Positions 61,659 through 64,000 of a stretch of DNA of 64,000 bases are shown in pieces. The stretch covers positions 1 through 64,000 of the forward strand of contig NZ_JAQZSM010000006.1 of assembly GCF_028745735.1 (NCBI RefSeq). Reading direction: 5' to 3'. Each line of letters opens with the position of its first letter. Position 1 is the first letter of the stretch. Source of the stretch: Roseinatronobacter alkalisoli. Lineage in GTDB: Bacteria; Pseudomonadota; Alphaproteobacteria; Rhodobacterales; Rhodobacteraceae. Position numbers and translations under genes: made by a program. Below the pieces are notes generated by a model. The model was not told where the DNA came from. It made no database searches and saw only the letters and a list, made by a program, of their open reading frames with translations.

Positions 61659-64000
61659 ATGTTCATCAGACATGCAGAAATCAAACCTGCACGCATCGCC
61701 GCCCTGCGCAAAGCCGCCGAAGCCGCCGCGCATGCCATCCCGCCCGCCTTTCCACTGGATGCAACCGTTGCTGTCAATCCTTTCATGGGACAAGCCGATC
61801 ATGACCTGCCAGCCGCGCAGGCCAGACTGGCACGGGTCGCAGGCGTGCGCCTGACGCAGCCGCGCGAAACCTTTGCCGCACAGGTCATGGCAGGCACCAT
61901 CAGCGACAATGACCTGCGCGCGGCATTGCAGGCCAGCGGCAGCCCGGACAAACCTTCGGATATCACAGCGCAGAAGGCACAGCTTGCCACCCCTGCGCCC
62001 CGCGCCCTGCCGCTGCCGACGCTGGCCGGGCTTGCCGCAACATCCGGCGGCACAGACTGGCCCGCCATCATTGCACGGTGTTTCGGGCTTTGGGCTGCGG
62101 GGCATTTCGAACGGGGGCAAGCGCTGTGGACACCTGCCCCCGGCCGGGATGCATTCACCGCATGGCGCGAATGGGCCAGCCATGACCTGACCCCCGAAAT
62201 ATCTGGCCTTACGGGGTTTTGTGCCCATGTCGCCGCCGCCCCCGATACGGCTGAACGCGCAATCCTGCGCGCCTGCGATGCGCTGAATATCCCCGATTGC
62301 GCCGCTGAAACCCTGTTTCACCGCCTGCTGATGGATCTGGGCGGTTGGGCGCAGCATGCGCGCTGGCTGTTGTGGCAGGCAGAACTTGCAGGCAACACAG
62401 ACAGCACCGTGACCGACCTTCTGGCCATCCGCCTGATCTGGGAAGAAGCGCTTCTGGCGCATATGCCGGAACTGGCGCAACCTTGGGCACAAACCTGCGC
62501 AGCACATTCAACCCCTGTCAGCGCAGGTGCCGACCACATTATCGATGCCATATTCCAGGACGCCGCTGAGCGCGCCTATCAGCGCAAACTGGCCGCGGCA
62601 CTGACCGGACCGAAGCCGCATGCCGGGCGGGCCACCCTGCAGGCGGCATTCTGTATTGATGTGCGGTCCGAAGTGTTCCGGCGGCAGCTTGAAAGCATTA
62701 ATAACGAAATAGAAACCATTGGATTTGCAGGATTTTTCGGACTTCCTATCGCACACAAACCCCATGGTACAGATGACATGCAGGCGCATCTGCCGGTTCT
62801 GCTGGCCCCTGCGCTGACATCGTGCAGCCATGCCGACCCCGCAGCCGAGCATGGCGCGCGCATTGGCGCGCGCGCTGTCCGCGCATGGGGCAGGTTCCGG
62901 CAGGCGGCGGTTTCTTCCTTCGCCTTTGTCGAATCGGCGGGGCCGATCTATGGCTGGAAGCTGCTGAAATCTGCGCTGGCGCGCAGCCCGAAACCCGCAC
63001 CGCTGGCCCCCGCGCCGCGTTTTGAAACGCCACTTCCGCCCGCAGACAAGGCCCGCATCGCGGCAACAATCCTGCGCGCCATGAGCCTGCAATCGGGCCA
63101 TGCACGGCTGGTTCTGCTGCTGGGCCATGGCGCGCATGTCACCAACAACCCCCATGCCAGCGCCTATCAATGCGGGGCATGTGGCGGCCAGTCGGGCGAG
63201 GTGTCGGCACGGCTGCTGGCGCAATTGCTGAACGATCCCGACACGCGCAGCGGATTGCCCGCGCAGGGCATCACCCTGCCCGATGACACGCTGTTCATGG
63301 CCGGGCTGCATGACACCACAACCGACACGGTTACGTTGTTTCATGACACGCAAGCCCCCGCACATCAGCACGACATTGCACAGGCGCAGGAATGGCTGGC
63401 CCGCGCGAGTACATTGGCGCGCAACGAACGCGCCCCCCGCCTGCCACGCGCCACGGCGGGCAATCTGGCCACCCGCGCGGCCGACTGGGCAGAAACGCGC
63501 CCCGAATGGGGGCTGGCAGGCTGCGCGTCCTTTATTGCAGCCCCGCGCGCTGCAACTGCCGGAGCCGATCTTGGCGGGCGGGCGTTTTTGCACAGCTATG
63601 ACTGGCAGGCAGATCAGGGGTTTTCCACATTGGAACTGATCCTGACCGCGCCGGTTGTGGTGGCAAGCTGGATCAGCCTGCAATATTACGCGTCCTGCGT
63701 GGCACCCGAAGCCTTTGGCGGGGGAAACAAACTGATCCATAACGTGGTGGGCGGTATCGGGGTTGTGCAAGGCAATGGCGGTATTCTGCGCCCCGGCCTG
63801 CCCTGGCAGGCGGTACATGACGGGCAGGATTTCATCCATACACCCCTGCGGCTATCGGTACTGATCGAAGCGCCCCAGCATGCCATTGCCGATGTGCTGG
63901 CCCGGCATGGCGCGGTGCGCGCACTGTTTGACAATGGCTGGCTGCACCTGCTTGCGTTGGAAAACGGGCGCGTTCAGGCACGCTACCGGCCCGGTCTGAC
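61659..64000 (+). CDS. dabA: DabA, inorganic carbon (CO2/bicarbonate) transporter subunit, partial
   Basis: The frame is open for at least 780 codons and runs off the window. DabA (formerly DUF2309) has a beta-carbonic-anhydrase-like zinc site: here Cys and Asp in AAFCIDVRSEVFRRQLES and His and Cys in LLLGHGAHVTNNPHAS and QCGACGGQSG. Early ATVAVNPFMG and late FGGGNKLIHNVVGGIGVVQG also match. With DabB it pumps or traps inorganic carbon, coupled to a cation gradient. The ATG at 61659 is eight bases after AAGGAAA. Most of the protein is present; the length beyond 64000 is unknown. Confidence 0.95.
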   Translation, partial: MFIRHAEIKPARIAALRKAAEAAAHAIPPAFPLDATVAVNPFMGQADHDLPAAQARLARVAGVRLTQPRETFAAQVMAGTISDNDLRAALQASGSPDKPSDITAQKAQLATPAPRALPLPTLAGLAATSGGTDWPAIIARCFGLWAAGHFERGQALWTPAPGRDAFTAWREWASHDLTPEISGLTGFCAHVAAAPDTAERAILRACDALNIPDCAAETLFHRLLMDLGGWAQHARWLLWQAELAGNTDSTVTDLLAIRLIWEEALLAHMPELAQPWAQTCAAHSTPVSAGADHIIDAIFQDAAERAYQRKLAAALTGPKPHAGRATLQAAFCIDVRSEVFRRQLESINNEIETIGFAGFFGLPIAHKPHGTDDMQAHLPVLLAPALTSCSHADPAAEHGARIGARAVRAWGRFRQAAVSSFAFVESAGPIYGWKLLKSALARSPKPAPLAPAPRFETPLPPADKARIAATILRAMSLQSGHARLVLLLGHGAHVTNNPHASAYQCGACGGQSGEVSARLLAQLLNDPDTRSGLPAQGITLPDDTLFMAGLHDTTTDTVTLFHDTQAPAHQHDIAQAQEWLARASTLARNERAPRLPRATAGNLATRAADWAETRPEWGLAGCASFIAAPRAATAGADLGGRAFLHSYDWQADQGFSTLELILTAPVVVASWISLQYYASCVAPEAFGGGNKLIHNVVGGIGVVQGNGGILRPGLPWQAVHDGQDFIHTPLRLSVLIEAPQHAIADVLARHGAVRALFDNGWLHLLALENGRVQARYRPGL

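Overview
The window is high-GC DNA dense with genes and operons, and it reads as the chromosome of an alphaproteobacterium of the Rhodobacteraceae (Rhodobacterales). The grounds are the F1 ATP synthase operon order atpH-atpA-atpG-atpD-atpC, an RF2 gene without the programmed frameshift, a Rhodobacter-type smoEFGK-smoS-mtlK polyol operon, and many TRAP and ABC uptake systems with Tat or Sec signals. Genus cannot be fixed from the sequence. No rRNA, tRNA, CRISPR array or prophage was seen.

Layout. 1-690: the 3' end of an IS5-family element inserted into an AT-rich AAA-ATPase gene. 837-1631: inositol monophosphatase. 1643-10522: a catabolic block with an RpiR regulator, an N-formylglutamate-amidohydrolase-like enzyme, a three-part TRAP transporter, a glutamine-synthetase-like ligase, an aldehyde dehydrogenase and an iron-type alcohol dehydrogenase. 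10659-16882: a LysR regulator divergent from ugpBAEC plus a glycerophosphodiesterase. 16999-21969: rhomboid protease, ClpA, GloB and a methyltransferase. 22256-27160: F1 ATP synthase operon with a clear terminator. 27429-34139: MscS-type channel, cysteine synthase, a Hint-domain protein and two membrane proteins. 34261-42764: RF2, PBP1A, cell-wall amidase, a DsbA-like protein and an ABC-F ATPase. 42960-47699: a dehydroshikimate-dehydratase/HPPD-like fusion with a LysR regulator, a cold-shock gene, a GFA-like fragment and a methyltransferase. 47876-51262: NikR and a nikL-cbiM-cbiQ-cbiO nickel uptake operon with a perfect NikR operator. 51424-58931: the sorbitol/mannitol operon with its LacI regulator. 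59078-64000: a LysR regulator divergent from dabB-dabA (inorganic carbon uptake), with dabA running off the window.

How it fits together. The accessory parts are mostly self-contained uptake-plus-catabolism modules, each with a local regulator and, in several cases, a visible operator: TGTAAT-N4-ATTACA beside rpiR, GTATGA-N16-TCATAC before the nickel operon, two copies of TTTAC[GA]CGCGCAAA around lacI, and LysR-type dyads before ugpB and dabB. The most suggestive unexplained module is the 2.6-10.5 kb block. Its gene content fits uptake of an amine or amino alcohol, gamma-glutamylation, two-step oxidation and release of glutamate. A small family of dispersed intergenic repeats links three gene-free gaps.
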